Shown one piece after another: positions 23,191 to 31,930 of a stretch of 42,431 nucleotides of DNA (position 1 is the first letter of the stretch; every line of letters starts with the position of its first letter). The stretch lies in the IMG/VR virus record IMGVR_UViG_3300031964_000803, positions 1 to 42,431 of that record; one strand, written 5' to 3'. The DNA comes from a virus. Position numbers and translations under genes: made by a program. The notes under the pieces were generated by a model. That model was not told the origin of the DNA. It saw only the letters and a list, made by a program, of their open reading frames with translations, and did not search any database.

Positions 23191-23610
23191 TTAGGCGTGC
23201 ACCATGACCGATATCTGAGTCAGATAACGGCCGGCATTTGGGTAATCTTCTTCGTCAAACCACTGCGGGCCAACGTCTTCATTGACCGATGTGACACACG
23301 CACCGAAGGACGAGAGATCGGCAAAGCGGATATCGAACGCCAGTGCACGACGTACGATCCGCGTGAGATTGAATGCCGTGGCCTTATCTGGGCCGAAGCA
23401 GTCGATGTCTAGTCGGGGGTTGTCAGACCACATGAGAAAATCGGTGGATCCGCCAAGACGAACCACACGGACCACGGATTGAGAACCGTTGTAATCAGTC
23501 GGGACTCTCGTCCCGATCTGGACGCCGGCCAGAGCCGGCAGCGTCAACAGCCACTGAACGATGACTTCTTCGATGTCTGGCAGATCGGCAGGTTCAATCA
23601 GGCCGATCAC
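23191..23610 (-). CDS. Tail terminator / tail completion protein
   Basis: 139 residues. An N-terminal helix (DIEEVIVQWLLTLPALAGV), a central strand pair (TDYNGSQSVVRVVRLGG) and ALAFDIRF...PNAGRYLTQISVMVHA at the end fit the lambda gpU/HK97 gp10-neighbour type tail terminators. The GTG 23610 overlaps the preceding stop, but the SD AGGAGG abuts it directly; CTG 23601 would have an ideal spacing, so the true start is uncertain. Confidence 0.7.
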   Translation of the reverse strand: MIGLIEPADLPDIEEVIVQWLLTLPALAGVQIGTRVPTDYNGSQSVVRVVRLGGSTDFLMWSDNPRLDIDCFGPDKATAFNLTRIVRRALAFDIRFADLSSFGACVTSVNEDVGPQWFDEEDYPNAGRYLTQISVMVHA

Positions 23611-24005
23611 CTCCTGACACGGTCAGCCCATTCCCGGATGTTCTTCTCGACGGCACGCTTGTTGCGTCGCTTCTCGGCGACTTCGCCGTTATGGACAGCG
23701 GCTGTCTGCCACTTGCCAATAGCTCGACCGAGTACACGGTGCGGAGCGTCCTTCGCTGTGCCGAACTCAATTGAGTAGGCAGCAGGATCGTCAGACCACA
23801 CGCGGTAGTAGGGCCGTCCGTTGGATGCCCTAAATACGGCGCCCCGAAGGGAGGCCTGAAATTGCCCTGTCCTGTTGTACTGCCCCGCGATTTCGCGGGC
23901 AGACGTGAGGACCGATTCCCCCATCTCATCGAACATGTCGATCAGCTCAGGCGACTCGAACAGCTCTTCTTTGATCCAGTCCGGATCGAACGAGAAGCTA
24001 GCCAC
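23607..24005 (-). CDS. HK97 gp10-like head-tail protein
   Basis: 132 residues, GTG 24005. It has the compact HK97 gp10/tail-component pattern: an N-terminal helix, EIAGQYNRTGQFQASL, YYRVWSDDPAAYSIEFGT (the conserved strand with YS/YIEFGT) and a basic helical C-terminus (RRNKRAVEKNIREWADRVRR). It sits between stopper and tail terminator genes, as expected for a tail-joining protein. Confidence 0.75.
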   Translation of the reverse strand: MASFSFDPDWIKEELFESPELIDMFDEMGESVLTSAREIAGQYNRTGQFQASLRGAVFRASNGRPYYRVWSDDPAAYSIEFGTAKDAPHRVLGRAIGKWQTAAVHNGEVAEKRRNKRAVEKNIREWADRVRR

Positions 24006-24339
24006 TGAACCTCTTAATCCGACACTCGATGTGATGGATACCGAATCCCGGTCGGGGGACCGGAGCCGGAATGCCGTAAACCTGATAGGTCACGCCATTG
24101 ATGATGAGCCGATCCGTACCAAGGACATCGGTGCCAGCCGGCAGGAAAGCATTGCCGTCGGATTCGAGAGCGTCCCGGTTGGTCTCTTGCTCACCCATCC
24201 GTCTCTGATTGGTGTCCAGCCATCCGGAGACAGTTGTCTCCGTGGTGTTGGACCAGTCGATGCCAGGATTGTTGTACTTGTCCACGGTGAAGCCGGCGCG
24301 CTGAATGATGATGGGCACCGTAAAGATGTTCTCTAGCAT
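23998..24339 (-). CDS. Head-tail stopper protein
   Basis: 113 residues, ATG 24339 overlapping the adaptor gene stop. Small beta-barrel type protein (FTVPIIIQRAGFTVDKYNNPGIDW, DRLIINGVTYQVYGIPAP). Size, fold pattern and gene order (adaptor, stopper, gp10-like, terminator) match the connector genes of HK97/SPP1-type phages. Confidence 0.7.
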   Translation of the reverse strand: MLENIFTVPIIIQRAGFTVDKYNNPGIDWSNTTETTVSGWLDTNQRRMGEQETNRDALESDGNAFLPAGTDVLGTDRLIINGVTYQVYGIPAPVPRPGFGIHHIECRIKRFSG

Positions 24340-24980
24340 CAGCGGAATTCAATCGTGCGGTTCTTGCGAGCGCAGAAAGGCTTCAGGACTTCTTCATCAT
24401 CGGAAGTCATAGAGATGGCTGCCAGTGGCACGCCATCGGCCATGCGATACGAGTAGCCGCCGATCGTCTCTCCCACAACGCCAGGAGAACCAGGCGCCAA
24501 AAGAACGCGCATCACCATCGTCGCGCAGACGCCAACCACCTTGTCTGGAATGACCGAATAGCCATGGGTGTACGTCACTAGATAGGTGACGTTCCGCCAA
24601 AACCAGTCGTTGTCTACCCAAAACTCGGGAGCATTGATTACCGCCGATGGCGGACCAAGCATGATGGTCTGAGCGCCATCCCAAGTGAAGATCGAGTAGG
24701 GCATGTAGCTATTGCCGCTAGGATCTACTCGCGCAAGAGCATCAACGCTAATGGCGGGCCGCTGCGGCAAAATGATCTGGTTGTCCACCGGGGCAATGAC
24801 CTCGGCAGTCTGGATCAAGTTGAAGGTCTGTTTGGTGAAGGACCGGATCCGTTCAGAGGCGTCTGTCAGAAGAAACGCTGACCGCGTCTGCTCTGCGGAC
24901 GTCAACGGTCGAGGCATTCGGTTGGCCACATCGGTAACAGTGGCCAGTGCGGGCAGAGATGGAGGAGTCGGAATCGTCAC
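24339..24980 (-). CDS. Head-tail adaptor protein
   Basis: GTG 24980 (5 bases after GGAG, GTGA overlap with the glycosyltransferase stop) is preferred to 25001; 213 residues. The N-terminal helices (VTDVANRMPRPLTSAEQTRSAFLLTDASERIRSFT) match the gp6/gp15-type connectors that join the portal, and a beta region with VTYLVTYTHGYSVIPDKVV is frequent in actinophage adaptors. It would sit below the portal. Confidence 0.75.
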   Translation of the reverse strand: MTIPTPPSLPALATVTDVANRMPRPLTSAEQTRSAFLLTDASERIRSFTKQTFNLIQTAEVIAPVDNQIILPQRPAISVDALARVDPSGNSYMPYSIFTWDGAQTIMLGPPSAVINAPEFWVDNDWFWRNVTYLVTYTHGYSVIPDKVVGVCATMVMRVLLAPGSPGVVGETIGGYSYRMADGVPLAAISMTSDDEEVLKPFCARKNRTIEFR

Positions 24981-25948
24981 GCTGTCTCCACCATGAAGCA
25001 CCAGTGATTCAGGTCCGCATCGCGGACCAGATCAAGTTCTTTGGATCGCTTCAGTGCGCGGCGCGACGCGCCATTCCACACGCGCCCATCAGACAGCCTC
25101 TCAATGGCCGTCTGCCAGCCGTCCAGATCATCCCTGGATACATACGTGCCAGCGTCGCCCAGAGCCTCTGTGAGGCCGTTTGTGGGATTCGCAATCACCG
25201 GGATGCCGGAGGCCATAGCTTCCACCCCGACACGTCCCCAGGACTCATAGACGCTCGGCATCAGCAGGATCCGAGTCTGGCGATAGACACGGCTCATGCC
25301 ATGCGGATCGACATGATTCACAATCGTCACGTTCGGAAGATACTCAATGATCTGGTCGCCATGAGCGCCGACCACGCCGAGAAACTGTGTCTCAGACATG
25401 CGTCGAGCCAGCTCATAGAAAACGTGAGCACCCTTGTCCGCATTCAGATTGATCAGCGTGACCTTAGTACCCGGCTTCGTCCGGTACTCGTCCGCATTGA
25501 TCGGCGGACGCACCACCAGCCAGTCAGGGACGGGCTGATACTCCTGAAGCTCATCCCTGAGCCATTCAGAGTTATAGACCTGATAGACATCTGATGCGCC
25601 GGACCAGGCGCGCGTGTTGTCGAAATCGTTGTGATTCACAACAAAAACCGGCTTGTGCATCCATCGCGCGAGCACAACGGCTCGCGCAGTATTCTCCAGA
25701 TGCGTTACGACAACATCGCACTTAGGCATCAGATCAATCGGATCCTCCTTATCCCGGAAGGGATGGACTCGGATACCGTCGATCGTGTAGCCGTCATGCC
25801 GGTAAGAGGCGTTGAGCGGGGCGCGAGATTCCAGAACGTCAACCTCGTGCCCGCGCTCGACCAGTGCGCGGAGCATCGTGTGAAGCATTACCTCCGCACC
25901 ACCATTGTGGTGCGGGACATACCAATGGACCATCGCGAGAACGCGCAC
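24977..25948 (-). CDS. GT4-family glycosyltransferase inserted in the head operon
   Basis: GTG 25948 with AGGAGG 6 bases upstream gives 323 residues. This is a GT-B glycosyltransferase: N-terminal VHWYVPHHNGGAEVMLHTMLRALVERGHEV, middle linker near residue 160, and the C-terminal nucleotide-sugar motif ESWGRVGVEAMASGIPVIA with the paired glutamates (EX7E). It lies between capsid and head-tail adaptor genes and overlaps the latter. Phage glycosyltransferases in this position are known to glycosylate capsid or tail proteins in some actinophages; a surface-modification role is inferred, host-receptor masking is an alternative. Confidence 0.85.
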   Translation of the reverse strand: MRVLAMVHWYVPHHNGGAEVMLHTMLRALVERGHEVDVLESRAPLNASYRHDGYTIDGIRVHPFRDKEDPIDLMPKCDVVVTHLENTARAVVLARWMHKPVFVVNHNDFDNTRAWSGASDVYQVYNSEWLRDELQEYQPVPDWLVVRPPINADEYRTKPGTKVTLINLNADKGAHVFYELARRMSETQFLGVVGAHGDQIIEYLPNVTIVNHVDPHGMSRVYRQTRILLMPSVYESWGRVGVEAMASGIPVIANPTNGLTEALGDAGTYVSRDDLDGWQTAIERLSDGRVWNGASRRALKRSKELDLVRDADLNHWCFMVETA

Positions 25949-25961
25949 TGGATACCTCCTA

Positions 25962-26981
25962 TCAGGTCAGCTCAGCAACCGGGGCCATCACCGAGAACGG
26001 GAAGTAAGTCCCGCGCTTCTGACCCAGGGCAGTAACAGGGTTGGCCGTCGCAAAACCCAGGCGCATAACGCACCGAAGAGCAACGGAGTCCTGCTGCATC
26101 AGGTTCAGGACAATATTGCCGGAGCCATCCTGAATCACACCATCGGTGTGCATCGTGAAAGTGATGTCCTGCCGCATACCGATGATTGCGTTGTCCCACT
26201 GGCCAGCAATCAGGCTGGCAGTCTGCGGATTGAAGGCGCCGTTCTTAGCCTCACTGGTAGAGAACCCATAGAGATTCCCGCCGGGAGTGCCATCAGTATT
26301 AGGCTGATAAATCGGCAGACCCTGCGGAGAACGGTACCCCGCGAGAGTCCAGCCAAAGCCAGGCGCAGTCGCAAACCCATCGATGCTGTAGCCCTGCTTA
26401 ACCAGCTGGGCGCCCATCTGAGTAATGGCCACACCGAGATCCGGCCCATTAGCACCAGACGCAGTAGCGGGAGTGATCGTGTTGCCGGCCGCAATGGCGG
26501 CAGTGTAGATATCGGTAGACCAAGTGGCCGGACGATTCACGCCGAAAAGGCATGCCCCATCGATAGCGATACCCAGAGCCTCAACAATCCTAGGCCGCAC
26601 CTCGGCCCAGATATCGACCTGAGCGTCATCAAGGTATGCCTGCGGAATCGGCACGATCACAGCAAGCTCTTCGGCAATCAGCGAAACATTCTTCCACTGC
26701 TGCTGAGTCGTGCTCTTGAGGTTGTAGTCACCAGCACCAGGAGTGCTAGAAGCATTCAGAAAGTATGCCTGCGGCAGCACGGAAAGGACCGGCTGGCGCT
26801 GAGTCAGCGCCGACATAGTCACCTTGCGTGCACGTGCAAGGGCAACCGATGCGGTAGGCAGTTCCTGAATGATCTGGGCGGATACCGGAGTCGGGACCAG
26901 GGGCTCGCCCCCGGCCGGCGACCCGGCATTACGATAAAGGCCAGAACCATACTGGCCACCCGAGAAGGGGTTAGTAGTCAA
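25962..26981 (-). CDS. Major capsid protein (HK97 fold)
   Basis: TTG 26981 with GGAGG upstream gives 339 residues. Typical of actinophage HK97-fold capsid proteins: a flexible N-terminal arm rich in glycine (NPFSGGQYGSGLYRNAGSPAGG), then IIQELPTASVALARARKVTMS, WKNVSLIAEELAVIVPIPQAYLDDAQ (spine helix region), and late GMRQDITFTMHTDGV. There is no protease gene nearby, so the N-arm is probably not cleaved. It follows the scaffold gene. Confidence 0.9.
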   Translation of the reverse strand: MTTNPFSGGQYGSGLYRNAGSPAGGEPLVPTPVSAQIIQELPTASVALARARKVTMSALTQRQPVLSVLPQAYFLNASSTPGAGDYNLKSTTQQQWKNVSLIAEELAVIVPIPQAYLDDAQVDIWAEVRPRIVEALGIAIDGACLFGVNRPATWSTDIYTAAIAAGNTITPATASGANGPDLGVAITQMGAQLVKQGYSIDGFATAPGFGWTLAGYRSPQGLPIYQPNTDGTPGGNLYGFSTSEAKNGAFNPQTASLIAGQWDNAIIGMRQDITFTMHTDGVIQDGSGNIVLNLMQQDSVALRCVMRLGFATANPVTALGQKRGTYFPFSVMAPVAELT

Positions 26982-26997
26982 CAGTCCTCCAATGCAA

Positions 26998-27018
26998 AAC
27001 GCCCGACCTCCGGGCGTT
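26998..27018 (-). other. Small hairpin between scaffold and capsid genes
   Basis: AACGCCCG / CGGGCGTT (8-base stem, 5-base loop) is followed on the minus strand by TTGC, making a four-T run with the stem end. It lies in the gap between scaffold and capsid genes and may be a weak terminator or RNA processing site that sets their ratio. Confidence 0.5.
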
Positions 27019-27041
27019 CACTGGAGTCGGGCTGAGCTGGG

Positions 27042-27551
27042 TTACTGACCTCCGGCCATTCGCCGGAGCCAAGCATTCGGATCCTGTGGCGCCGAAGTGG
27101 TGCCACGATTCCCCTGGCCCAGATTGGGAGCGCTAGGGGCAGCTGGCTGACGGCCAGCAAATTGCAGGAGTGCATCTGCCTGAGCGAGAAGAGTTGCCTC
27201 ATCAGCTCCAGTCAAAAGCTCCACCGGAACACCCTTGGCCGCAGCCACCTGATACCGAGCGAGAGCCGCCTTAGCCTCTGCCGCATCGGCAGTGGCTTTA
27301 TCTGCGATCTTCTGTGCCTTCTGTTCGGCGGAAAGCTGAGCATCCTTGATCTGCTGAAGCTCAGTAGCCGCAGCGGCGTTGGACTTGGCTCGCTCTTCGT
27401 TCTTGCGACTCATTGCCTGCCACTTGGCAAGTTCCTTGAGCGCCGAATCCAGATCAGCAGGAGGTGCCGGCGGAGTCGCCGGATCAGTCACACCGGCAGG
27501 CGGCGTATTCGGATCGGCGCCAGCGGGCGGAGTGGTTGGGTCGTCAGCCAT
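27042..27551 (-). CDS. Scaffolding protein
   Basis: ATG 27551 has GGGAGA 7 bases upstream and gives 169 residues; the longer reading to 27695 overlaps the MuF-like gene and is rejected. A disordered proline-rich N-terminus (MADDPTTPPAGADPNTPPAG) is followed by a long charged coiled coil (about 35-105) and a flexible tail. This composition and the place just before the capsid gene are typical of a scaffold that guides procapsid assembly and is then released. Confidence 0.85.
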   Translation of the reverse strand: MADDPTTPPAGADPNTPPAGVTDPATPPAPPADLDSALKELAKWQAMSRKNEERAKSNAAAATELQQIKDAQLSAEQKAQKIADKATADAAEAKAALARYQVAAAKGVPVELLTGADEATLLAQADALLQFAGRQPAAPSAPNLGQGNRGTTSAPQDPNAWLRRMAGGQ

Positions 27552-27573
27552 ATTTGTGTCTCCCGTTTCGGGT

Positions 27574-28398
27574 CTAGGCTGCCGTTTCGGCCGCCGGAGG
27601 AATGTCAGAAGGACCACGGAAAGCCTGTCCCTTGACGGTAAGCACTGGGCCAATCTCGCCATTGTGGTGAACGGATAGCCCAGGATGATCGCCATAGAAT
27701 GGCGAGAAGCTGCCAGACGTATCCGACGCTTCAGCGTCCGGACTCACGTACATGGCATCAATCTTCTGACCGATCTTCTTCGTGCCTTCGATCGGCGTTA
27801 CGCCGCATGTGCAGTTCGGATGAATCGGCATCAAGTCGGTGATGTGATAGCGCTGCGTCGCAGCGATCTGACACAGGGCGCAAGCGCTGCCTGAAGTCAG
27901 GACACGGCGGTAGCCGACCACACCAACCCCAGGACCAGACTGCTCAAGCGCGTACCGCGCTGAATGAGTCCTGGCCAACTGAAGATCGGTAGAGATCATC
28001 GTCATCGCGCGTTGCTCGCCGATGCCTACAGCCTCGGCAAAATCCTTGTCCTGCGAGAGCTGATACCAGATCTCCTTGAAGGGACGCTCATACTCAATCT
28101 CCGGCGTCACTCCGTTTCGGAGTGCAGCACCCGACGCCATTTCGGCAGGGATACCAACCGGGTTGACTGTGTGTCCGCTCATGTCCGACAGGACCGCAGC
28201 GATGTAGATGTCAGTGAGAGTGGAGATCGTCTGCTGGCTCGCAGACATCAGAGGGACGATCTGAGAGAGCCATACGGCCAGACCAGCATCCGAGTAGTCC
28301 GGCGATGCCGACCAGGCGCGCTGAGCCTGGATGATCGTCCTGTGTCTGACAGCCGCCACAGCGGCATCAGCCCGTTGAGCCAGTACAGACGTGCTCAC
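27574..28398 (-). CDS. MuF-like minor head protein
   Basis: 274 residues. Long N-terminal helices are followed by a MuF-type C-terminal domain: ARTHSARYALEQSG, then GSACALCQIAATQRY and HPNCTCGVTP (cysteine/histidine pattern CxxC ... HPNCxC). MuF-like proteins sit inside the head bound to the portal and some are injected. The gene overlaps the portal stop by 4 bases, the standard order portal-MuF-scaffold-capsid. Confidence 0.85.
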   Translation of the reverse strand: MSTSVLAQRADAAVAAVRHRTIIQAQRAWSASPDYSDAGLAVWLSQIVPLMSASQQTISTLTDIYIAAVLSDMSGHTVNPVGIPAEMASGAALRNGVTPEIEYERPFKEIWYQLSQDKDFAEAVGIGEQRAMTMISTDLQLARTHSARYALEQSGPGVGVVGYRRVLTSGSACALCQIAATQRYHITDLMPIHPNCTCGVTPIEGTKKIGQKIDAMYVSPDAEASDTSGSFSPFYGDHPGLSVHHNGEIGPVLTVKGQAFRGPSDIPPAAETAA

Positions 28399-29864
28399 CT
28401 AGTGGCCGGCTGCGGAGCCGGCTGAGGTGACGGAAGACCAGGAGGTGATGCAGCATCCAGCTGTCCCGGTTGTGTGAGAGCCATCGTGCTCGCACCTGGC
28501 GCCGCACCAGGATCGACAGAGAGCGGAGAGTTGAGGCTCGCGACCAGAGCATCTTTCATGCGCTCTGCTTCCATCCGGTCAACCTCGGCAGGAGTGAAAC
28601 CCAACAGGGCCATGCGCTCCCTGAAGGGAACACCGGCGCTCTCGTACTTCACTGCGGCATCGGCAAGTTCGGAGAGACTGTGCCTCTCGGGATCGGCCCA
28701 GACGATGACACTGTCGTCGCCGACCTCACCATCCCCGTACATGGCAGCGAGTCTGAGGACCTTCTCCCATGCCTCACCGAACTCCACCGATCTATTGGTG
28801 ACCTTGCTGGTAAGGCCGCTCTCTGCGGCCGTCAGGGCGTCACCAGACACGTTGACCATGTCTGCCAGCAGGTAGTGCGGAGGAGTGCGGCTGATAGCCG
28901 CCAAGTCGCGAATGTCAGATGAGCATGCGTCTAGGATCGGCTTCAGGTCGGTCTGTTGAAAGTCGCCGAATTGGGCATCCTCGTCTTCAACGATCCACAG
29001 AAGATCCGCGCCGGGATCGAAGGGTCGCTGAGGATTCCCGTTCTCGTCTTCAACGTTGATGCCCTTGGCCCAGCGCTGGCGATATGCCTGCATGGCCTGA
29101 GTGACGAGACGATCAAGGATCGTGACGTTGATGCGGTCCTGGATGTCAGTGACGTCCTCGAACTCACCCATGCCCATAGGCGCCCGGGGGCGCCGGTTGA
29201 TGAAAGGGACCACGGGGACTTCGCCGAGAGGATTCGAAGCCGGTTCCTGCTTAACTTCCCAGGATCTCGGATCCCACTCCGCAGGATCCATGCCCGGCTG
29301 TACGGCCTGAAAGTAGAAGATCTGATCTGGCATGTAGACGATCGCCAGTTGACGACCCTCAATCGAGTCGATCCATGTCTTCATCGCGGCCAGCAGCTTT
29401 CGCGGCCGGCACGGATCGGATTCGTGGATCACCTGAAGGGGAGACTCTGGAGTGATCAGGACGGCCGTACTGTCGTCAGGGTCCTGGCCCACGATCACAT
29501 AGGATCGACCAGTGACCAGCGCCTGATGATGGACAATGTTGCAGTCGGCGTCGAGTGAATTCGCCTGCCAAATGCCCCATGCCTCATCATCGGTAGCGGG
29601 AGTTCCCTTGGATCCGGTACGGAATCCAGTAACTACCAGGCGCTCTTCAACAGCCTCAGCGACCAGACCCGTGTAATTGCTCCGGCCCATCTTCTGAAGG
29701 CGGTGGTAGGTATCCCGCATCTTCCTGTTGCCGACGGGCAACGGATGATCCCCGGAGTCATACCGCATCAGATCCGCCATACGCGGCACATCGCCGCTCA
29801 GCGCCTTTCCTAGGCGCATCAGCCACCAACCGGGGGCATTCGAGACATCGGTATCATCGAGCAC
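28395..29864 (-). CDS. Portal protein
   Basis: 489 residues, GTG 29864 after a GGGGG run. Characteristic actinophage portal motifs: RKMRDTYHRLQKMGRSNYTGLVAEAVEERL near the N-terminus, WQANSLDADCNIVHHQALVTGRSYVIVG, and RTPPHYLLADMVNVSGDALTAAESGLTSKV in the stem/crown region, followed by a disordered A/P/Q-rich C-terminus. It forms the dodecameric DNA channel and works with the terminase next door. Confidence 0.9.
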   Translation of the reverse strand: MLDDTDVSNAPGWWLMRLGKALSGDVPRMADLMRYDSGDHPLPVGNRKMRDTYHRLQKMGRSNYTGLVAEAVEERLVVTGFRTGSKGTPATDDEAWGIWQANSLDADCNIVHHQALVTGRSYVIVGQDPDDSTAVLITPESPLQVIHESDPCRPRKLLAAMKTWIDSIEGRQLAIVYMPDQIFYFQAVQPGMDPAEWDPRSWEVKQEPASNPLGEVPVVPFINRRPRAPMGMGEFEDVTDIQDRINVTILDRLVTQAMQAYRQRWAKGINVEDENGNPQRPFDPGADLLWIVEDEDAQFGDFQQTDLKPILDACSSDIRDLAAISRTPPHYLLADMVNVSGDALTAAESGLTSKVTNRSVEFGEAWEKVLRLAAMYGDGEVGDDSVIVWADPERHSLSELADAAVKYESAGVPFRERMALLGFTPAEVDRMEAERMKDALVASLNSPLSVDPGAAPGASTMALTQPGQLDAASPPGLPSPQPAPQPATR

Positions 29865-29875
29865 GCATAACCCCC

Positions 29876-31510
29876 TTAGAATCGGTAGAGGCGCTTAGAG
29901 CGCTTTACGGGCGCCGTAGCGCCGGCGGCTAGAGCATCCTGGCGAGCCTTGAATGCCAAAGTGGCTGCAATAGCGGCATCAATTTTCCGTGGCGATGACG
30001 GATGCTCTTTGGCGATCGTCACGCCAGTACGACCGACGCGACGTCGGGCATTGAGCATGTGACGCGTAAGCGCATAGGATCCGTCATGGGTCATCTCGTG
30101 ATCGATGATCGCGTTATGCAGGATCTGCAAAGCACGGACAGTCAGAGTGAGCCGGCCACCGGTCATCCACCATTCGATCGGATGATTGGCGCTGGCCTTC
30201 ACCTGTAGGCGCTTGCTGTACTTCGCTTCCCAGGTCGAGATGTGGCCTTCCCACTTGGCAGGGTCGGCATAGAAGCCGACCACAGAGAAGCGTTCGAAAG
30301 CCTCATCCACCGCCGCAAGAACTTCAATGATCGGGACTTCCCAGTTCTCGCCCTCCGGGCCTTCAGGCTGTTCCCACACTGCGATCTGAAATATGTGACC
30401 ATCGCTCACGCGACAGCCGATAAGGGCAGTCGCGTCAGTGACATTGCGCATGCGCTTACGAGAACCGTCAAAGCCCAAGGTAATGACGTCACCAGGCTCG
30501 ATGTCCTTCGTGTGATCCTGGCATCCCAGCCACTCCGGCTGGGATATCCAACTATCGGTCGCATGCGTGATCATGTTGAAGTAGAAGCGGTCACTGTCCT
30601 GGGGATCCGTAGCTGGATCCCAGATCTCCTCAATCAGACGATCGAAATCAATCCAGGCAACAGCATCGCCATACACGTGAGTCAGAGCCGCGCGAATGGA
30701 CTTCTCGTTGGTCTTGTCCACCTCGAAAGGTGGTTCCACATGGTCATACAAGAGACCATTCCGGCGAAGCTTTCCCTCAAGCGCCTTCTGGGCTGTCTCG
30801 GCCGACGCCTCAGCTACCGATCCCTCACCAGGAACGAAAGCGTTGGTCGTCTCAATGGAGCGACCCTTCATCTTGGCCAGATTGCGTCGCAGGACGCTGG
30901 AGAGGCGCTTGCCGCCGTTGACGTCGGTCCATAGGTGAGTCTCGTCCAGAACGGCGAAAGTAGTTCTCTGACCCTCACGCGACGTGCTGTTGGCAGTAAC
31001 CGGAATCAGCTTGCCGTTGGCCGTATAGGTGCGAGTCAGGCCCGGGTCCAAGCCCGGGTAATTCTCCATCGCAGGGCCCTTAAGCATCTCTACGACCAGC
31101 TCATACGTATTGCCCGTCTGGTCCTCGGACACTGCCGCAAGCTGCACCAGCGGTGATGGCTGCGGACGGCCAATCGGCTCGCCAAGCTCATCCCGGCCGG
31201 CATAGACAACCGGCCCCAGCAGCTCTGCACAGCAGATGGCCGCAAGGAGTGGCGACTTCCCCCAGCCCTTCGGCCTAGAGATCACGCCACGGCGGTACGT
31301 GAATTTGCCGTGCTCATCTACGGCATAGAAGTGAGTGATGAAAGCCGCTTGCTCATCCGTAAAGATGAAGGGATCTCCCTGATTGTCGCCATCCGGCTGA
31401 ATCAGGTTGTCTCGACACCAGTCGAGAATCCGATACCCGAGCGTCAGCATCGGGGGAAGCGGCCTCAGCTTCTCATTCACTACTAGCCGCGAAACGGTGA
31501 CGATAGTCAT
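29876..31510 (-). CDS. terL: Terminase large subunit
   Basis: ATG 31510 is chosen (38-base overlap with terS); GTG 31480 is an alternative and the first 20 codons of a longer reading are terS shadow. 544 residues. The ATPase has Walker A RPKGWGKS (79-86) and Walker B VLDE (187-190). The RNase H-like nuclease has its aspartates in TLGFDGS (D348), GFYADPAKW (D416) and SPRKIDAAIA (near 525). Complete motor and nuclease motifs indicate a functional packaging enzyme that cuts and pumps DNA into the head through the portal encoded next to it. Confidence 0.95.
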   Translation of the reverse strand: MTIVTVSRLVVNEKLRPLPPMLTLGYRILDWCRDNLIQPDGDNQGDPFIFTDEQAAFITHFYAVDEHGKFTYRRGVISRPKGWGKSPLLAAICCAELLGPVVYAGRDELGEPIGRPQPSPLVQLAAVSEDQTGNTYELVVEMLKGPAMENYPGLDPGLTRTYTANGKLIPVTANSTSREGQRTTFAVLDETHLWTDVNGGKRLSSVLRRNLAKMKGRSIETTNAFVPGEGSVAEASAETAQKALEGKLRRNGLLYDHVEPPFEVDKTNEKSIRAALTHVYGDAVAWIDFDRLIEEIWDPATDPQDSDRFYFNMITHATDSWISQPEWLGCQDHTKDIEPGDVITLGFDGSRKRMRNVTDATALIGCRVSDGHIFQIAVWEQPEGPEGENWEVPIIEVLAAVDEAFERFSVVGFYADPAKWEGHISTWEAKYSKRLQVKASANHPIEWWMTGGRLTLTVRALQILHNAIIDHEMTHDGSYALTRHMLNARRRVGRTGVTIAKEHPSSPRKIDAAIAATLAFKARQDALAAGATAPVKRSKRLYRF

Positions 31511-31913
31511 CCATCTGCGGCACCGACTTGTCAGCCGTCGGCGACGGCATATCCTCGTCAGGGTCATCAATCTGAAACTTGAGCCTCATCCGGTCTTCCG
31601 GAGTCGCGCCAAACTTCGCGACCCTCAATCTGACCTCTGCGGCTAGAGTCCATTGGCCCTTCTCCCACATCGCGTGATGCATCAGAGCCGTATCCAGGAG
31701 AAAATCCCAGTCGGAATCGGTCATGGTCTGCGACTGGGCGCTCTTGCGCCAGTTCAGCCACCAAGCCTTAGTGCGAGGATTCCATTCGAAACCGACGTCC
31801 TTCGGGAGCGTCGGCCCCCTGAGCTTGCCGTCAGGCACGATAGAGGTGGCGTCATTGGCATTGCGCCTACGCCGCTTGTCTGCCGGCTTCGGAGCCGGAC
31901 CACGACCAGCCAT
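31473..31913 (-). CDS. terS: Terminase small subunit
   Basis: 146 residues directly before terL. A basic, proline-rich N-terminus (MAGRGPAPKPADKRRRRN), then GPTLPKDVGFEWNPRTKAWWLNW and a helical DNA-binding part, the pattern of actinophage terminase small subunits. It recognises the packaging site and recruits the large subunit. It is preceded by the deacetylase fibre gene, an unusual neighbour. Confidence 0.8.
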   Translation of the reverse strand: MAGRGPAPKPADKRRRRNANDATSIVPDGKLRGPTLPKDVGFEWNPRTKAWWLNWRKSAQSQTMTDSDWDFLLDTALMHHAMWEKGQWTLAAEVRLRVAKFGATPEDRMRLKFQIDDPDEDMPSPTADKSVPQMDDYRHRFAASSE

Positions 31914-31930
31914 GCCACCACCTCCAATCG

